Source of the DNA: Ruminococcus sp.
Lineage (GTDB): Bacteria; Bacillota; Clostridia; Oscillospirales; Acutalibacteraceae
Assembly (NCBI GenBank): GCA_017404145.1
Contig: JAFRCW010000045.1
Location: forward strand, 30,544-94,543
Reading direction: 5' to 3'
DNA: 64,000 bases
Positions 44,464 to 54,471 of the stretch are shown here, piece by piece (positions within the stretch are counted from its first letter, which is position 1; every line of letters starts with the position of its first letter). The translations under genes were made by a program, and so were the position numbers. The notes beneath the pieces were generated by a model that saw only the letters and a program-made list of their open reading frames with translations, made no database searches and was not told the DNA's origin.

Positions 44464-45558
44464 TCATCGGTTTCTGATTTTATGGTATACACGCAGCAGA
44501 AAGTCAGGGATATGCTTTCTAAGCTCGTCGTGTTTTTTCTCTTTTTTTATCTGTGCAATCATATCGCAGCGCTGCCGCATATACTCGCGTTCTTTTCCGG
44601 GAACGATCAGCGTAAAGTGATAATCACCGAGATTTCCCTTTTGCTCTTGACGAATGTACGATTCTCTGTATTCCTCGCTCTGTATGATCTTTGACGCCGA
44701 AGCGCATTTCTCTTCGAAAGGCGCTTTCGTATATGCGATACGGTTCACCGAGATCCGTCCGGAATCCAAAACCCGTCCGTCTGTCGCGAACAGCATCTTT
44801 TCGTCCAATTTGCCGTTTTGTTCCATCAGATCGCGGACATAGCGGTTGATCCGATACAGACGGAAGAAGTAGTCGTCTCCGTTATAAGAAGTGACCGAAC
44901 GGGAGATATACTTGATATTGCAGTAATCATAATCCTCGATCACGGCAAGGCTGCGGATCTTCAGACAATACTGCATATTGATCATCGTATCCGAGCCCTG
45001 TCTGACGTCCTCTTCCACCTTGATACCCTTGAGCAGTGCGCCGCGGTAGAGCTTGCCGTAGAGATAGTTGAGCCGGTCCTCCATCAAGAGCTCCGGGATG
45101 ATCTGAAAAAGCTCTTCTTCAGAATAGAACCCTTCCTTACGCGGAAAGAAGCGTTTGAGTTCTTCGTGCTTTTCGCTGAGAAAAATCACATTGGAGATCA
45201 CATAGTCGGCGTCGTATTTCTTCTGGGCGTCAAGCAAATGCTTGAGATAGTCTTTGTCAAAAATATCGTCGCCGTCCAGCGAGGTGACAAACTCCGTGTC
45301 GATCTGATCCAGCGCGATATTCCTCGCGGCGGAAATACCGATGTGCTCGACGGGAATGATGCGGATCCTGCTGTCTTTTTGAGCGTACTTCCGACAGACA
45401 GCAAGGCTGTTGTCCTGTGAGCCGTCCTCTATGATCAGCACCTCAAAATCCTGCACAGACTGCTGATTCAGATTCTCAAAAAACCGATCAAGGTACTGCT
45501 CGATGTTATATACCGTAACGATAATGGTAACAGTAGGTTTTTGCATCGTTTTTTCCAT
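44464..45558 (-). CDS. GT2-family glycosyltransferase
   Basis: The 364-residue GT-A enzyme has 'TVTIIVTVYNIEQYLDRFF', 'LIIEDGSQDNS' and DxD motif 'SLDGDDIFDKDYL'. It matches the GT2 at 40953-42017 through 'EDRLNYLYGKLYR', 'DVRQGSDTMINM' and 'SRSVTSYNGDD'. The start may be the ATG at 45558 or four codons later at 45546; AGGGA lies close to the first. Specificity unknown. Confidence 0.87.
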   Translation of the reverse strand: MEKTMQKPTVTIIVTVYNIEQYLDRFFENLNQQSVQDFEVLIIEDGSQDNSLAVCRKYAQKDSRIRIIPVEHIGISAARNIALDQIDTEFVTSLDGDDIFDKDYLKHLLDAQKKYDADYVISNVIFLSEKHEELKRFFPRKEGFYSEEELFQIIPELLMEDRLNYLYGKLYRGALLKGIKVEEDVRQGSDTMINMQYCLKIRSLAVIEDYDYCNIKYISRSVTSYNGDDYFFRLYRINRYVRDLMEQNGKLDEKMLFATDGRVLDSGRISVNRIAYTKAPFEEKCASASKIIQSEEYRESYIRQEQKGNLGDYHFTLIVPGKEREYMRQRCDMIAQIKKEKKHDELRKHIPDFLLRVYHKIRNR

Positions 45559-45602
45559 TCCCTTTGCCTATTGTTCGTCTCAACCTCAAATCGAAAGCCT
45601 TT

Positions 45603-46559
45603 TCAGCGTCTGAAAAACCTTTGGAAGAGATTGCTCCAGTATTTCTTGGTAAAATGCGCGCCGACCCATTGAGACAGCTGTTTGCGGTCCTCCGCACGGC
45701 TCAGATGCAGCAGCGCAAGCCGGACCTCGGCGCCGATCAGATAAAACGGAAACAGTACCGGCGCTTTGTGATACTTGCTCCAGACGCGGCTTTTATAATA
45801 CACATATTTTTTGTGACGGGTGTTGTGCGTGCCGTAGTGCAGTAAAATCGGAGACACCTTTTTTTGATACCAGATCATCGAACAAACCTGTTTCTCCATA
45901 TCCCACGACACGGTTTTCATATCCTGCACGAGCTTCATAATATCAACGTCCGAATGAAACGGAGTGAATTTATAAACCACCATCGCCAGACCGATCAGCG
46001 GCTCGTCCGCCATCTGTCCCGCGCGGAACACTTTCATCTGATAACGGTGATAGTTCGGGATCAGATCATCATAGATAAAGCGGAAGAACTCATCGGTTTT
46101 CTGACATTTCTGATAATAGTAGACGCCTCCGTTAAACGCCATATAGTGGGTCAGACCGAACGCCTCGATCGCGGCGTCGCCAAAATGGATGGGACGGACG
46201 GTATCGGTGATCTCGATCAGCGAGCCGATACAGTCTACGGGAGAATCATTCTCCTTAAACGCGTCGAACAGGAATGAAATGTCCCTGAGAATATGCATAT
46301 CGGCGTCGATAAAGAGCGTCTCGTCAAAAGGAGATTTCTCATAGACCGACAGCTTATCCAAGAAAGTATAAGTCGGTTCCTCCATCACGATCACGCCGTC
46401 AAAATATTTTTTCAGGAGTTTCTCTCCCTGACGGTCGGTCAAAACATACAGCGGATATTCTGTTTTGGAAAACAAGCGGTAGCTCATCGCAAGGCTCTTC
46501 GCCAATCCGCAGTAATAATCGCCTGTCGCTACCGTGATAAACCCTCTGGTTCTTCCCAT
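45603..46559 (-). CDS. GT-A glycosyltransferase, GT8-like
   Basis: The 318-residue protein has 'GFITVATGDYYCGLAKSLA', 'YPLYVLTDRQGEKLL', and the metal-binding DxD in 'ETLFIDADMHILRDIS' (about residues 80-95), then 'MAFNGGVYYYQK' typical of glycogenin/GT8-like enzymes. The C-terminal 60 residues are basic and aromatic and probably membrane-associating. It is 3 bp downstream of the GT2 gene at 46563, with AAAGGATAG before its ATG. Confidence 0.75.
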   Translation of the reverse strand: MGRTRGFITVATGDYYCGLAKSLAMSYRLFSKTEYPLYVLTDRQGEKLLKKYFDGVIVMEEPTYTFLDKLSVYEKSPFDETLFIDADMHILRDISFLFDAFKENDSPVDCIGSLIEITDTVRPIHFGDAAIEAFGLTHYMAFNGGVYYYQKCQKTDEFFRFIYDDLIPNYHRYQMKVFRAGQMADEPLIGLAMVVYKFTPFHSDVDIMKLVQDMKTVSWDMEKQVCSMIWYQKKVSPILLHYGTHNTRHKKYVYYKSRVWSKYHKAPVLFPFYLIGAEVRLALLHLSRAEDRKQLSQWVGAHFTKKYWSNLFQRFFRR

Positions 46560-46562
46560 AAT

Positions 46563-47636
46563 CTATCCTTTCAGTTTTCTGTACAGCTTCATCAGCAGTT
46601 GATTCTGTCTGAGCTTTTCTTTTCTTTTCTCTTTGTTATGCAAACGGATAACGGCGTCCGTATCCTTTTTCAGCAAAATCTCATATACCGGCTTGACGTC
46701 TTCTCTGACCTGCGCGTCCGGCAGAAAGTCCGCCACCTCTTTGCGGTCTAAAATCTCTTCGATATAGGCGCGCTGCTCTGCTTTATTCAGCCCCCAGAGA
46801 GGGTTATCAAAGCGATCGGCGCAGGAATACACCGCCAACGTGAAGGTAGAGTCATAGTGGCTTTGGATCTCTCCCCCATAAACGCCCCATGAGCGTAATA
46901 TCCCCATCAGATGCGTATAATAAAACACCACGATATCGATATAGTCCTTCGGAAACTTCCGCTGGACGTCGGCGGTCGTATTCTCCATATACCGATAGTA
47001 CGCCTGATCCAGCGACGCGGCGCTTTGGATACAGTTGAAAAAGTCGATGTTGAAGGTCGCGTCCTGACAGCGCCGGATATCGGGAAAAACAATCTGATTT
47101 TCCACTGCAACGCTCCGCTTATAGAGCTTATTCCACGGCACATCAAAGATCGTGGTCGTCGGGAAGAACGTCATAATGTGCCTGCGGCAGTCCTCTGTGC
47201 TGTGAAAAGAGACCGCCTCGATGTTCTGCTCTCTGTCATAGACGACCCCGCCGTCCGTCTGACGGTAATACTTCACGCCGGAGAACACCATATCATAGTC
47301 GCCGCTGTCGGCAAGCCGGTACAGCGCCTCATACATTTCGGGCTCAAAGCTGTCGTCCGCGTCGGGAAAGGCGAGATACCTGCCTTTTGCCGCCTGCATC
47401 CCGGCGTTTCTCGCAGACCCCGCGCCGCCGTTTTCTTTCTCGATATACGTGATGCGGCTGTCAGCGTCTCTGTACCGTTTGCAGATCTGAGCGCTTTGAT
47501 CCGTAGATCCGTCGTTGACGAGAATGATCTCATAATCGGTAAACGTCTGATCATAGATCGAACGGATACAGCCGTCTAAGTATTTTTCGGCGTTATACAC
47601 CGGCACGATAATGCTGATTTTCGGGTTATTTCCCAT
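46563..47636 (-). CDS. GT2-family glycosyltransferase
   Basis: This 357-residue GT-A enzyme carries 'KISIIVPVYNAEKYLDGCI', 'IILVNDGSTDQS', 'NGGAGSARNAGMQAAKG' and DxD motif 'LAFPDADDSFEPEMY'. The start codon overlaps the end of the preceding GT2 gene by 11 bp. It is the standard capsule-type transferase; the C-terminal half ('HLMGILRSWGVYG') has no recognised domain. Substrate unknown. Confidence 0.88.
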   Translation of the reverse strand: MGNNPKISIIVPVYNAEKYLDGCIRSIYDQTFTDYEIILVNDGSTDQSAQICKRYRDADSRITYIEKENGGAGSARNAGMQAAKGRYLAFPDADDSFEPEMYEALYRLADSGDYDMVFSGVKYYRQTDGGVVYDREQNIEAVSFHSTEDCRRHIMTFFPTTTIFDVPWNKLYKRSVAVENQIVFPDIRRCQDATFNIDFFNCIQSAASLDQAYYRYMENTTADVQRKFPKDYIDIVVFYYTHLMGILRSWGVYGGEIQSHYDSTFTLAVYSCADRFDNPLWGLNKAEQRAYIEEILDRKEVADFLPDAQVREDVKPVYEILLKKDTDAVIRLHNKEKRKEKLRQNQLLMKLYRKLKG

Positions 47637-48624
47637 ATCTGATCCCTACAATTTTCACGGTGATCCGGATGCCGAGCACCTTAAACATCACCGCTAACAT
47701 TTTTCTGTTTTTGCTGTTCAACCAGCGAGCGCTGTTGAAAAAGTTCTGATACTTTTTCAGCTCGTCATATACCTTCTGTCTGTTCTCTTTGTCTTTCAGT
47801 CTGGTACACGATACACACGCATCCGTCAGATAGTCCCAGTAGTAGGTCGCCGTCAGCGACATCGTATCCTCAGGCAGCTGTTTTTCTTCCATATACGACA
47901 TACCGGTCGCGGCGATGATCACCTTAGAACAGGCTCTGGCAGTGTCCTTCTCTTCGTTGACTGTCCGCGACATCGACTCGGGATGGTTTCGAACGGTATA
48001 GTACACGCCCTTGTCAAACCACACCGTACCTGCGCAGGCGATCACCCGCGGCAGCCACTCGTCCTCCTCGTGCTCCAGTCCGACACGTAAGAACAAATCG
48101 TTTTGCAAAAGAAAGCTTCTGAGGAAGATTTTGTTCACGGGGCAGGTCATGGTCATCTGGTACTTCTCTCTGAGAACATGCCCCAGCACATCGCCCTGAA
48201 ACAGTCCGTCGATATGATACTCCGGCTGGACGGCGTCGATCTCTCCGACTCCTTCGACAAAACGTTCTCTGCGAAAAAAGACGATCTCGTTTCTGCCGTC
48301 AAGCGCCTGTTTAGAGAGCTTTTGATAAACATCCTTCCCGCTGAGCAGATCGTCGCTGTCGATGAAGTGGACATACTCGCCCTGCGCCGCTTTGAGTCCG
48401 GCGTTTCTCGCCGCAGAAGCGCCCGCGTTCTCCTGATGGATCACAGAGATATCAGGATAGAGCGCGGCGTATTCGTCACAGAGCTTCTCACTGCCGTCAG
48501 AGGCGCCGTCGTCGACGAGGATGATCTCGTAATCCTCAAAAGTCTGGGACAGTACGGAGTCTACGCAGGGGGAAAGATACTTGATGGAGTTGTAGCTGGG
48601 GATGACAATACTGAGCTTTTTCAA
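47626..48624 (-). CDS. GT2-family glycosyltransferase (TTG start)
   Basis: The 332-residue enzyme has 'LSIVIPSYNSIKYLSPCV', 'IILVDDGASDGS', 'NAGASAARNAGLKAAQG' and DxD motif 'VHFIDSDDLLSGKDVY'. The start is TTG at 48624 with AAAAGAG upstream; no ATG precedes the conserved strand. The C-terminus contains 'VLGIRITVKIVGIRYGK', perhaps membrane-contacting. It is in tight succession within the operon. Confidence 0.87.
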   Translation of the reverse strand: MKKLSIVIPSYNSIKYLSPCVDSVLSQTFEDYEIILVDDGASDGSEKLCDEYAALYPDISVIHQENAGASAARNAGLKAAQGEYVHFIDSDDLLSGKDVYQKLSKQALDGRNEIVFFRRERFVEGVGEIDAVQPEYHIDGLFQGDVLGHVLREKYQMTMTCPVNKIFLRSFLLQNDLFLRVGLEHEEDEWLPRVIACAGTVWFDKGVYYTVRNHPESMSRTVNEEKDTARACSKVIIAATGMSYMEEKQLPEDTMSLTATYYWDYLTDACVSCTRLKDKENRQKVYDELKKYQNFFNSARWLNSKNRKMLAVMFKVLGIRITVKIVGIRYGK

Positions 48625-48656
48625 AACAACACTCTTTTCGCTGTTTGATACCGCCG

Positions 48657-49598
48657 CTACTTTCTCAGCTTTCCGAGGATTTTTTCGCCGAAGTCGTAGA
48701 GCTTGCGGTGTCTGGTATATAAACGATAGATCAGATGAAAATGCGACTGCTGCATGATGCGGTATTCCACAGAGGAATCCGCGTAAAAATGAAACGGCAA
48801 GAACCGCTTGACGGGATCGGATACGATCGCATCTATCTCTTCATCGGTAAAGTCTTTTCTCAGATATTCGATATCGTTGAGCTGATAGATCCCGTCGGGC
48901 TGGGCGCTCAGATAATGCAGGATCTTCACATTTCTGAGATAGGAAAACGCCCTGTAAGTCGCCGTCAGCTGACAGTTATAGGTACCGTCGAGCTCTCCGA
49001 TCACATCCATCTCCAGATTGACCGCGTTGAGCGAATACTGATCGTGGTGCATCGAAGGCTTTCGGGTGGCGTCCCATACCTCAAACCACCGGCGGAAGAA
49101 TTGATGCGCGTTATCGTCATCCTTCGCCAGTATCACGCCGCCGTTGAAATACTTGATACAGGCGTCAACATCCAGCCCGCGCGCCTTGGCGGCTCTTCTG
49201 ATAGCGGCGCCGCCGTCGTCCTGCTGTGAGAGAAGTCCGTGCTCATCAAGCGCCATACTCACCGAAGTGTCCGCGCTCAGATCGGAAATATCCTCACAGA
49301 TGATCACATCACAGTCGATATACAGCAGATCGCCGTCGATCAGTTCTCTGAGGTTGGTTTTCAGATAACGGCTCTTCTCCACAGTGTTATATCCGTCGGG
49401 GATCTCAACAGAAAGGATCTCCGCCGCGTCAGCGAGGAAAACGCCGCTCTCTTGAAGATAATCTCCCGTCTGACGGTCCGTCAGAATGATGATCGGTGTA
49501 TCGGGCATATGCTTTACGGCGGATCTCACCGAGATCCGGAGCATATTCAGATATTCTTTTTTCTCTGTTCCGACATAAACATAAACGATTTTCAGCAT
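48657..49598 (-). CDS. GT-A glycosyltransferase, GT8-like
   Basis: The 313-residue protein has an N-terminal 'MLKIVYVYVGTEKKEYLNML', 'PIIILTDRQTGDYL' and a DxD motif in 'DLLYIDCDVIICEDIS' (about 91-106), then 'YFNGGVILAKDD' and 'HHDQYSLNAV', a GT8-like layout. It shares the 'LTDRQ' strand with the GT8-like gene at 45603. GGGAGGAA precedes the ATG. Nucleotide-sugar donor unknown. Confidence 0.75.
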   Translation of the reverse strand: MLKIVYVYVGTEKKEYLNMLRISVRSAVKHMPDTPIIILTDRQTGDYLQESGVFLADAAEILSVEIPDGYNTVEKSRYLKTNLRELIDGDLLYIDCDVIICEDISDLSADTSVSMALDEHGLLSQQDDGGAAIRRAAKARGLDVDACIKYFNGGVILAKDDDNAHQFFRRWFEVWDATRKPSMHHDQYSLNAVNLEMDVIGELDGTYNCQLTATYRAFSYLRNVKILHYLSAQPDGIYQLNDIEYLRKDFTDEEIDAIVSDPVKRFLPFHFYADSSVEYRIMQQSHFHLIYRLYTRHRKLYDFGEKILGKLRK

Positions 49599-49628
49599 AG
49601 TTCCTCCCGCGGAATCTGATACTTTCGG

Positions 49629-50762
49629 TCAGCACCTGCTGCAGGGGCCGTAGGTATACGGCGTTTCCCTGCCGTTTTGTATACAATCGATCAGACATAG
49701 CAGACGCTCCGCCGCCGTCTCGGCGTTCCAGACGTCGGCTATTGTCCGATAGGCGTTATCTTGTATCGTTTCTCTGAGGACCGGATCCTCAATGAGTTGT
49801 TTCACATTGAAATACAGAGAGTTCTTTTCTCTCTTGTCATAGATCAGCCCGTTCTCCCCGTGCCGGATCAAAAACGGAACGGAGCCGATCTCTCTGCACG
49901 CGACGGGCGCACAGGCGGAGGACATCGCCTCGTTCATCACAGCGCCCCAGCCTTCGTTTTTATCGGAGGTAAACAGAAAGATATCCGAACGCTGCATATG
50001 GAGAAGCACCTCTTCGGGAGCGAAAGGTCCCGAAAAACTGATCACATCTTCCAGACGCTCCCGCTTCACAATATTCTCATATTCTTCTCTGAGTTCTCCG
50101 ACGCCGAGCATTTCGATCGTAAAGGACAGGCGGTCGGCTTTGAGCCTCTTCGCCAAAGCGATGATCTCTTCGGGATGCTTCAGCGGAATAAAGCGGCTGA
50201 CCCAGATAATGCGTACTTCCTCGTGATCCTGCTTGAGGGCTTTGAGAGCTTCATAGGGCTCTTGAGATATCTCGGGAAAATAACCCCATCGATAGGTCTT
50301 GTGCGGATAGGCAAAAACAAAACGGCAGTCCGGCGTGGTATAAGCGGACGCGCAGAGCATATACAGATTTTTGTTTCTGAAGCGCGTATCCTTCTGCCAG
50401 CGGATTTTCCACGCGCGCGGATGAAAACGCCAGCGGAATTTCTTGAAAAAGCGTTCGCTGTAGCGAAAAGTCAGCTTGTTGTCCTTGATCCGTTTTTCAA
50501 CAAATTCCTCGGGCGCGGAGCCGATGATCACCACGTCGCTTTCTTCTGCGAGCCGCACTGCTTCTTGATAAGACGCGTCATCCTTGTAGGAGTTCACGGC
50601 ATAAGGCGCATCTTCGAGGTTGCGGTAGCCCATCTGAAGGCGTTCCTCGGGGATCGGTTCTGTCGCGACAAAACGAAACCCGTCGCCGAGCCTTCTGACC
50701 ATCGCCTCGCAGAACGGCGTCTGGTGATGCAGTAAAAAGTTGGAAATAAAGGTAACGGTCAT
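49629..50762 (-). CDS. GT4-family glycosyltransferase
   Basis: The 377-residue GT-B enzyme starts 'MTVTFISNFLLHHQTPFCEA', with 'IIWVSRFIPLKHPEEII' at the start of the second domain, 'SDKNEGWGAVMNEAMSSACA' (E-x7-E type region) and 'IRHGENGLIYDKREKNSL'. The ATG at 50762 begins 1 nt after the stop of the upstream GT4 gene (TAAGATG). A GTG nine bases earlier is an alternative. Confidence 0.87.
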   Translation of the reverse strand: MTVTFISNFLLHHQTPFCEAMVRRLGDGFRFVATEPIPEERLQMGYRNLEDAPYAVNSYKDDASYQEAVRLAEESDVVIIGSAPEEFVEKRIKDNKLTFRYSERFFKKFRWRFHPRAWKIRWQKDTRFRNKNLYMLCASAYTTPDCRFVFAYPHKTYRWGYFPEISQEPYEALKALKQDHEEVRIIWVSRFIPLKHPEEIIALAKRLKADRLSFTIEMLGVGELREEYENIVKRERLEDVISFSGPFAPEEVLLHMQRSDIFLFTSDKNEGWGAVMNEAMSSACAPVACREIGSVPFLIRHGENGLIYDKREKNSLYFNVKQLIEDPVLRETIQDNAYRTIADVWNAETAAERLLCLIDCIQNGRETPYTYGPCSRC

Positions 50763-50763
50763 C

Positions 50764-51993
50764 TTATTCACTCTTGCCCGCGATATTTCTCACGGCTTTT
50801 TCAAAATCCTTGATATTGGTTTCTATATGATATTCCTTCCGCGCTCGTTCTCTGCCCGCCTTGCCGAGCCTTTGAGCTTCATTTGGATCAGAAAAGATCC
50901 TGTCGATATCATACGCCAGTATATAAGAAGCCGAGGAAGGATACAGATACGCCTGTGTACGGTGATCGGCAAGATCCGCTACGCCGCCCACATCGGACAC
51001 AACGCACGGAACGCCGAGCATCATCGCCTCGGCAAGCGAATTCGGAGAGTTCTCTATGGTAGACGGCAGAACAAACACGTTCGCCCTCAAATACTCTCTT
51101 TTCATCTCTTCTTGGGTGAGCGTACCTAACAGCTCAATATGCTCCTCAAGCCCGTATGTGCGGATCAAAGACTTGAGATAACGGATATAGGAGCTGTCTT
51201 TGGTCTCGTTGCGGAATGAAGCGTCCAAAATCGGGTTATAGCCCGCGGCGGCGATCCGGATATCCGGATACTTCTCCTTCAGAGAAGCAACTGCCTCCAG
51301 CAGGTAGTGGAAGCCCTTGAGCGGGTAGTAATACTGGCTGATAAAGATCCTGTGTTTCTCACAGGACTTTTGCTGCCACTCTCCTTCATAGAAGGACGGG
51401 CGCAGCACATCGCCGCATTTAAGATATGTGCCGGACGGATTTGCCGCTTGGAAGATCGCCTTGTCAAGAGACGTCCTGCCGATGAGAAACCGTGCTTTTT
51501 CCATCGCTTTTCTCTCATCCTGCGCTCTGCGCTCCAAACGGCGCTGTTCGACGCGGATATTCTCTCTCCTGAGAATATCACGAAGGGTCCAGCGGCGGAT
51601 CACCTTCTCGGGAACGCCCTCGGCGTAATGCCTTGCGCACGCGCTGGCAAGCCCCTGCGCAAACAGCGCGGTACTGCCGAGCATCCCCTCCTGTTCACAG
51701 ATCTGAAGCGAGGACAGCGTATACGGCGTCTCGGTGCCGAAAATCACGACCGCGTCGGGAGTTTCCTTTTTCAGACACGCGGCAAGAGAGCCCTCGGCGT
51801 TTTGCGTTCCGGCAAAAACAACAGCGACACACCTGCCGTTTTCCATGGTCATCACCGTGCTTTCTCCGGTCTGCGGCGAAAACACAGTGATCTCATACGC
51901 GCGGTCCATATACAATATCAGGCTTTTGATCCAAGAAGCGCAGATCAGCTCACCGTCTTGAATCTTTGCCCCGCAAATAAACATCAATTTCAT
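50764..51993 (-). CDS. GT4-family glycosyltransferase
   Basis: The 409-residue GT-B enzyme has a short first strand 'KLMFICGAKIQDGELICASW', 'IFISQYYYPLKGFHYLLEAV' and the donor-site region 'LPSTIENSPNSLAEAMMLG' followed by 'PCVVSDVGGVADL'. A stretch of 'RRLERRAQDERKAMEKA' (about 140-160) makes a basic helix in the first domain. AGAGGATACG precedes the ATG. It lies 2 bp downstream of the polymerase gene. Confidence 0.87.
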   Translation of the reverse strand: MKLMFICGAKIQDGELICASWIKSLILYMDRAYEITVFSPQTGESTVMTMENGRCVAVVFAGTQNAEGSLAACLKKETPDAVVIFGTETPYTLSSLQICEQEGMLGSTALFAQGLASACARHYAEGVPEKVIRRWTLRDILRRENIRVEQRRLERRAQDERKAMEKARFLIGRTSLDKAIFQAANPSGTYLKCGDVLRPSFYEGEWQQKSCEKHRIFISQYYYPLKGFHYLLEAVASLKEKYPDIRIAAAGYNPILDASFRNETKDSSYIRYLKSLIRTYGLEEHIELLGTLTQEEMKREYLRANVFVLPSTIENSPNSLAEAMMLGVPCVVSDVGGVADLADHRTQAYLYPSSASYILAYDIDRIFSDPNEAQRLGKAGRERARKEYHIETNIKDFEKAVRNIAGKSE

Positions 51994-51994
51994 A

Positions 51995-53275
51995 CTACGT
52001 ATCCTCTTTCGGAATCAGTCTGGCAGGGACTCTTCTCCAGTCCTTGCGCGTTGATTCAACCGCCTGTATTCCGTAAACATATCCGAACATAATCGGCGCG
52101 TAAACACACAGATTAAACTGCCACATACCGGTGTTCACAGTGGAAAGGATGATCGTCTGCAAAAACACCCAGAACACCATATTGTATCCGGGCTGCTGCG
52201 AAAACGGCTGAAAAAAGACTTTATAAATCCCGCGGTACATAAAAAACATCAAAGCGCCGCCTACCAGTCCGAAGGAAGCAAGATTGTCGAGGATAAAGGA
52301 ATGTCCTCCGATGCCGCTGCTCGAGATTTTGAGACAGCCGAAGAAGGGGTGGCTTAAGAACGTCTTGATCGACAGCAGATACAGCTCGTCTCTGGCGTCG
52401 TCAAACCCCTCGACAGACTCCTTACCCAAAAACAGCACGTTGATCTTTTCCATCATTCCCTCGTTTCCGAGATAGGATCCCAGACGGGTCAGAATCGCGG
52501 CGATGGTCGTGCGGAACAGCACTACGATCAATACAAAAAGGATCAGCATCAGCAAAAACTTCTTGACGGAAAGATCCTTTTTGACAAACAGCAGCAGGGT
52601 CGATACCATCAAAAACATCAGCGCCAGCGAGTATTCCGCGTTGATCACCAGCGCGTAAAGAAGCACCGTAAGCAAGATAAAAACCACAGTGTTCAGTCTC
52701 TTCATCTTAAAAGCAATAACCGCGCAGGGATACAGCAGCACCGCGGAGTATACAAAGCCGTAGCCTCCGATATTCTGCCACCAGAACTTGATCGCGGTAG
52801 CGTCCTGCGACGATGCGGTCGACGCAAGTATACGCGCCGCACTGGGGTTGCGGATACATCCGATAATCGTAGTGATCGCCGTCACCGCAAACAAAGCAGT
52901 GATCACTGCCGCGTAGATCGGAAGTCTCTTGTTGCTTTTAAAAACATAAAATCCCAGACACACCGGCAGCAAAAACAGCAGGATCTGATAACCCGCCAGA
53001 AGATAGTCGTCGCTGTTTGTCACGAACATATTCAAAATCTCGTACCCGATAAACGGGAACAGCAAGAGAGCAAATTCTCTGACATTCAGCAAACGGCAGG
53101 AAACCAACGTGAATATCACGGCGGTCAAAACCACAACCATATAAAAATAGGTGGTCAGAAACTTGCTGGTGAACACAGCGACAATCGGCACGATCGTCTG
53201 CATCAGAATATAGATGAAGAACCAGCTTTTGATATTCAGTTGTCTGAAAATCCGTTTAACCTTATCGATATACAT
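51995..53275 (-). CDS. Wzy-like O-antigen/capsule polymerase
   Basis: The 426-residue protein has ten or more TM helices, little sequence conservation, and a larger extracytoplasmic loop around residues 255-310 ('LGKESVEGFDDARDELYLLS', 'GIGGHSFILDNLASFGLVGG'), as in Wzy/WaaL (O-antigen ligase family) proteins. It should polymerise lipid-linked repeat units outside the membrane. Its presence with a Wzm/Wzt exporter, and without a Wzx flippase in the window, is unusual. GGGAG precedes the ATG. Confidence 0.8.
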   Translation of the reverse strand: MYIDKVKRIFRQLNIKSWFFIYILMQTIVPIVAVFTSKFLTTYFYMVVVLTAVIFTLVSCRLLNVREFALLLFPFIGYEILNMFVTNSDDYLLAGYQILLFLLPVCLGFYVFKSNKRLPIYAAVITALFAVTAITTIIGCIRNPSAARILASTASSQDATAIKFWWQNIGGYGFVYSAVLLYPCAVIAFKMKRLNTVVFILLTVLLYALVINAEYSLALMFLMVSTLLLFVKKDLSVKKFLLMLILFVLIVVLFRTTIAAILTRLGSYLGNEGMMEKINVLFLGKESVEGFDDARDELYLLSIKTFLSHPFFGCLKISSSGIGGHSFILDNLASFGLVGGALMFFMYRGIYKVFFQPFSQQPGYNMVFWVFLQTIILSTVNTGMWQFNLCVYAPIMFGYVYGIQAVESTRKDWRRVPARLIPKEDT

Positions 53276-53301
53276 CTTTTCTCCCGTTTTTCAAAAGGGT
53301 T

Positions 53302-54471
53302 TCATACGATTTGTCTGCAAAAATCCATGATCCTCCCCGACTGGATCACGTTTGTTTTTTGAGTCAGCACAAAGTCCCGTGCCCGCTGTCCTTTGAGAAC
53401 TCTCTCTTTTCTCGAAAGCGCCAGCACTTTTTGGAGCGTTTTCGCAATTCCCTTTGCGCTTTCGTCCTCGATCAGATACACATAAGAGTCATATTCCTCA
53501 GGCATACCGGGGAGCTTTGTCGTCATCAGGGGTGTTCCCGACGCCATATATTCCATATTTTTCGAAGGGAATGAATACTTGGTATATTCGTTATCGGTCG
53601 GCCGCGGGTTGACCAGCAAAGACGCTTTCTGCTCCTCTTTCACGATAACCTCATTGGCGGCTCTGCCCATATAGCGGATCCGCGGATCCTTTTCGCACAG
53701 CTTTACAAGAGGCTCCTGATAATCTCCCGCGCCGTAGACTCTGAGCTGTGCGTCGGGGATATCAGCCAGCATAAAGCCCTCCGCAAGCGCCTTGATGCCG
53801 TATTTGGAATGGATGTTGCCCGCGTACAGCACCACCTTTGTTCCGTCCTGCTCTTCATAGGCGGTTTGCGGATCGCTTGGCGCGATCGCTGCGTCGACAT
53901 GACCTTCCAGCACGATATACGGCTTTTTGCCGCCCATATATTCATTCATATACTCTGTCAGATACACATAACCGTCAAATCGCCTCAGCAGAAAGTTGGA
54001 GACGGTCTTTCTCAGCCTGCCGGCGTCAAACATATCGGGCAGATCGGTCACGATCGCGACGCGGGGGATCCTTCTGAGCTTACAGGCGAGAGAAAACGCC
54101 GAAGCGACCGCCGCGTTGAGCCCGTCGCACACCGCAAAGGTCTCTTGATCCTTTTTGACCCCCATCACGCCGAAGAACGCGCCGAAAAAGATCATCAGCT
54201 GACGGATCCCGGGAAAGTTCAGCGTCGTGATATAATGAAAATACGCATTATCCTCCCGCTCGTCCGGCTCTCTGACCAGCTTTCTTGCCGTCACGGCGCG
54301 GTTGACGGGAAGCCCCGAAAAAGCGCGCACCTCACAGCCGTTTTCAGAAAAACCCCTGATCATCAGGCTGTGGTACTTTTGATCGGGCACCATAGTGGGA
54401 TAGTTTCTCTCACTGACGATTCTGTTGTAGGTCGTATCGGTACAGTTGGAATAACCGTAAAGTATCCGCAT
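53302..54471 (-). CDS. GT4-like glycosyltransferase
   Basis: The 389-residue GT-B protein begins 'MRILYGYSNCTDTTYNRIVS'; the C-terminal domain has 'VVLYAGNIHSKYGIKALAEG', 'RYMGRAANEVIVKEEQKA' and 'YSFPSKNMEYMASGTPLMTT', equivalent to the donor-binding E region. The start ATG overlaps the stop of the ChbG-like gene (TAATG). Substrate unknown. Confidence 0.8.
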   Translation of the reverse strand: MRILYGYSNCTDTTYNRIVSERNYPTMVPDQKYHSLMIRGFSENGCEVRAFSGLPVNRAVTARKLVREPDEREDNAYFHYITTLNFPGIRQLMIFFGAFFGVMGVKKDQETFAVCDGLNAAVASAFSLACKLRRIPRVAIVTDLPDMFDAGRLRKTVSNFLLRRFDGYVYLTEYMNEYMGGKKPYIVLEGHVDAAIAPSDPQTAYEEQDGTKVVLYAGNIHSKYGIKALAEGFMLADIPDAQLRVYGAGDYQEPLVKLCEKDPRIRYMGRAANEVIVKEEQKASLLVNPRPTDNEYTKYSFPSKNMEYMASGTPLMTTKLPGMPEEYDSYVYLIEDESAKGIAKTLQKVLALSRKERVLKGQRARDFVLTQKTNVIQSGRIMDFCRQIV

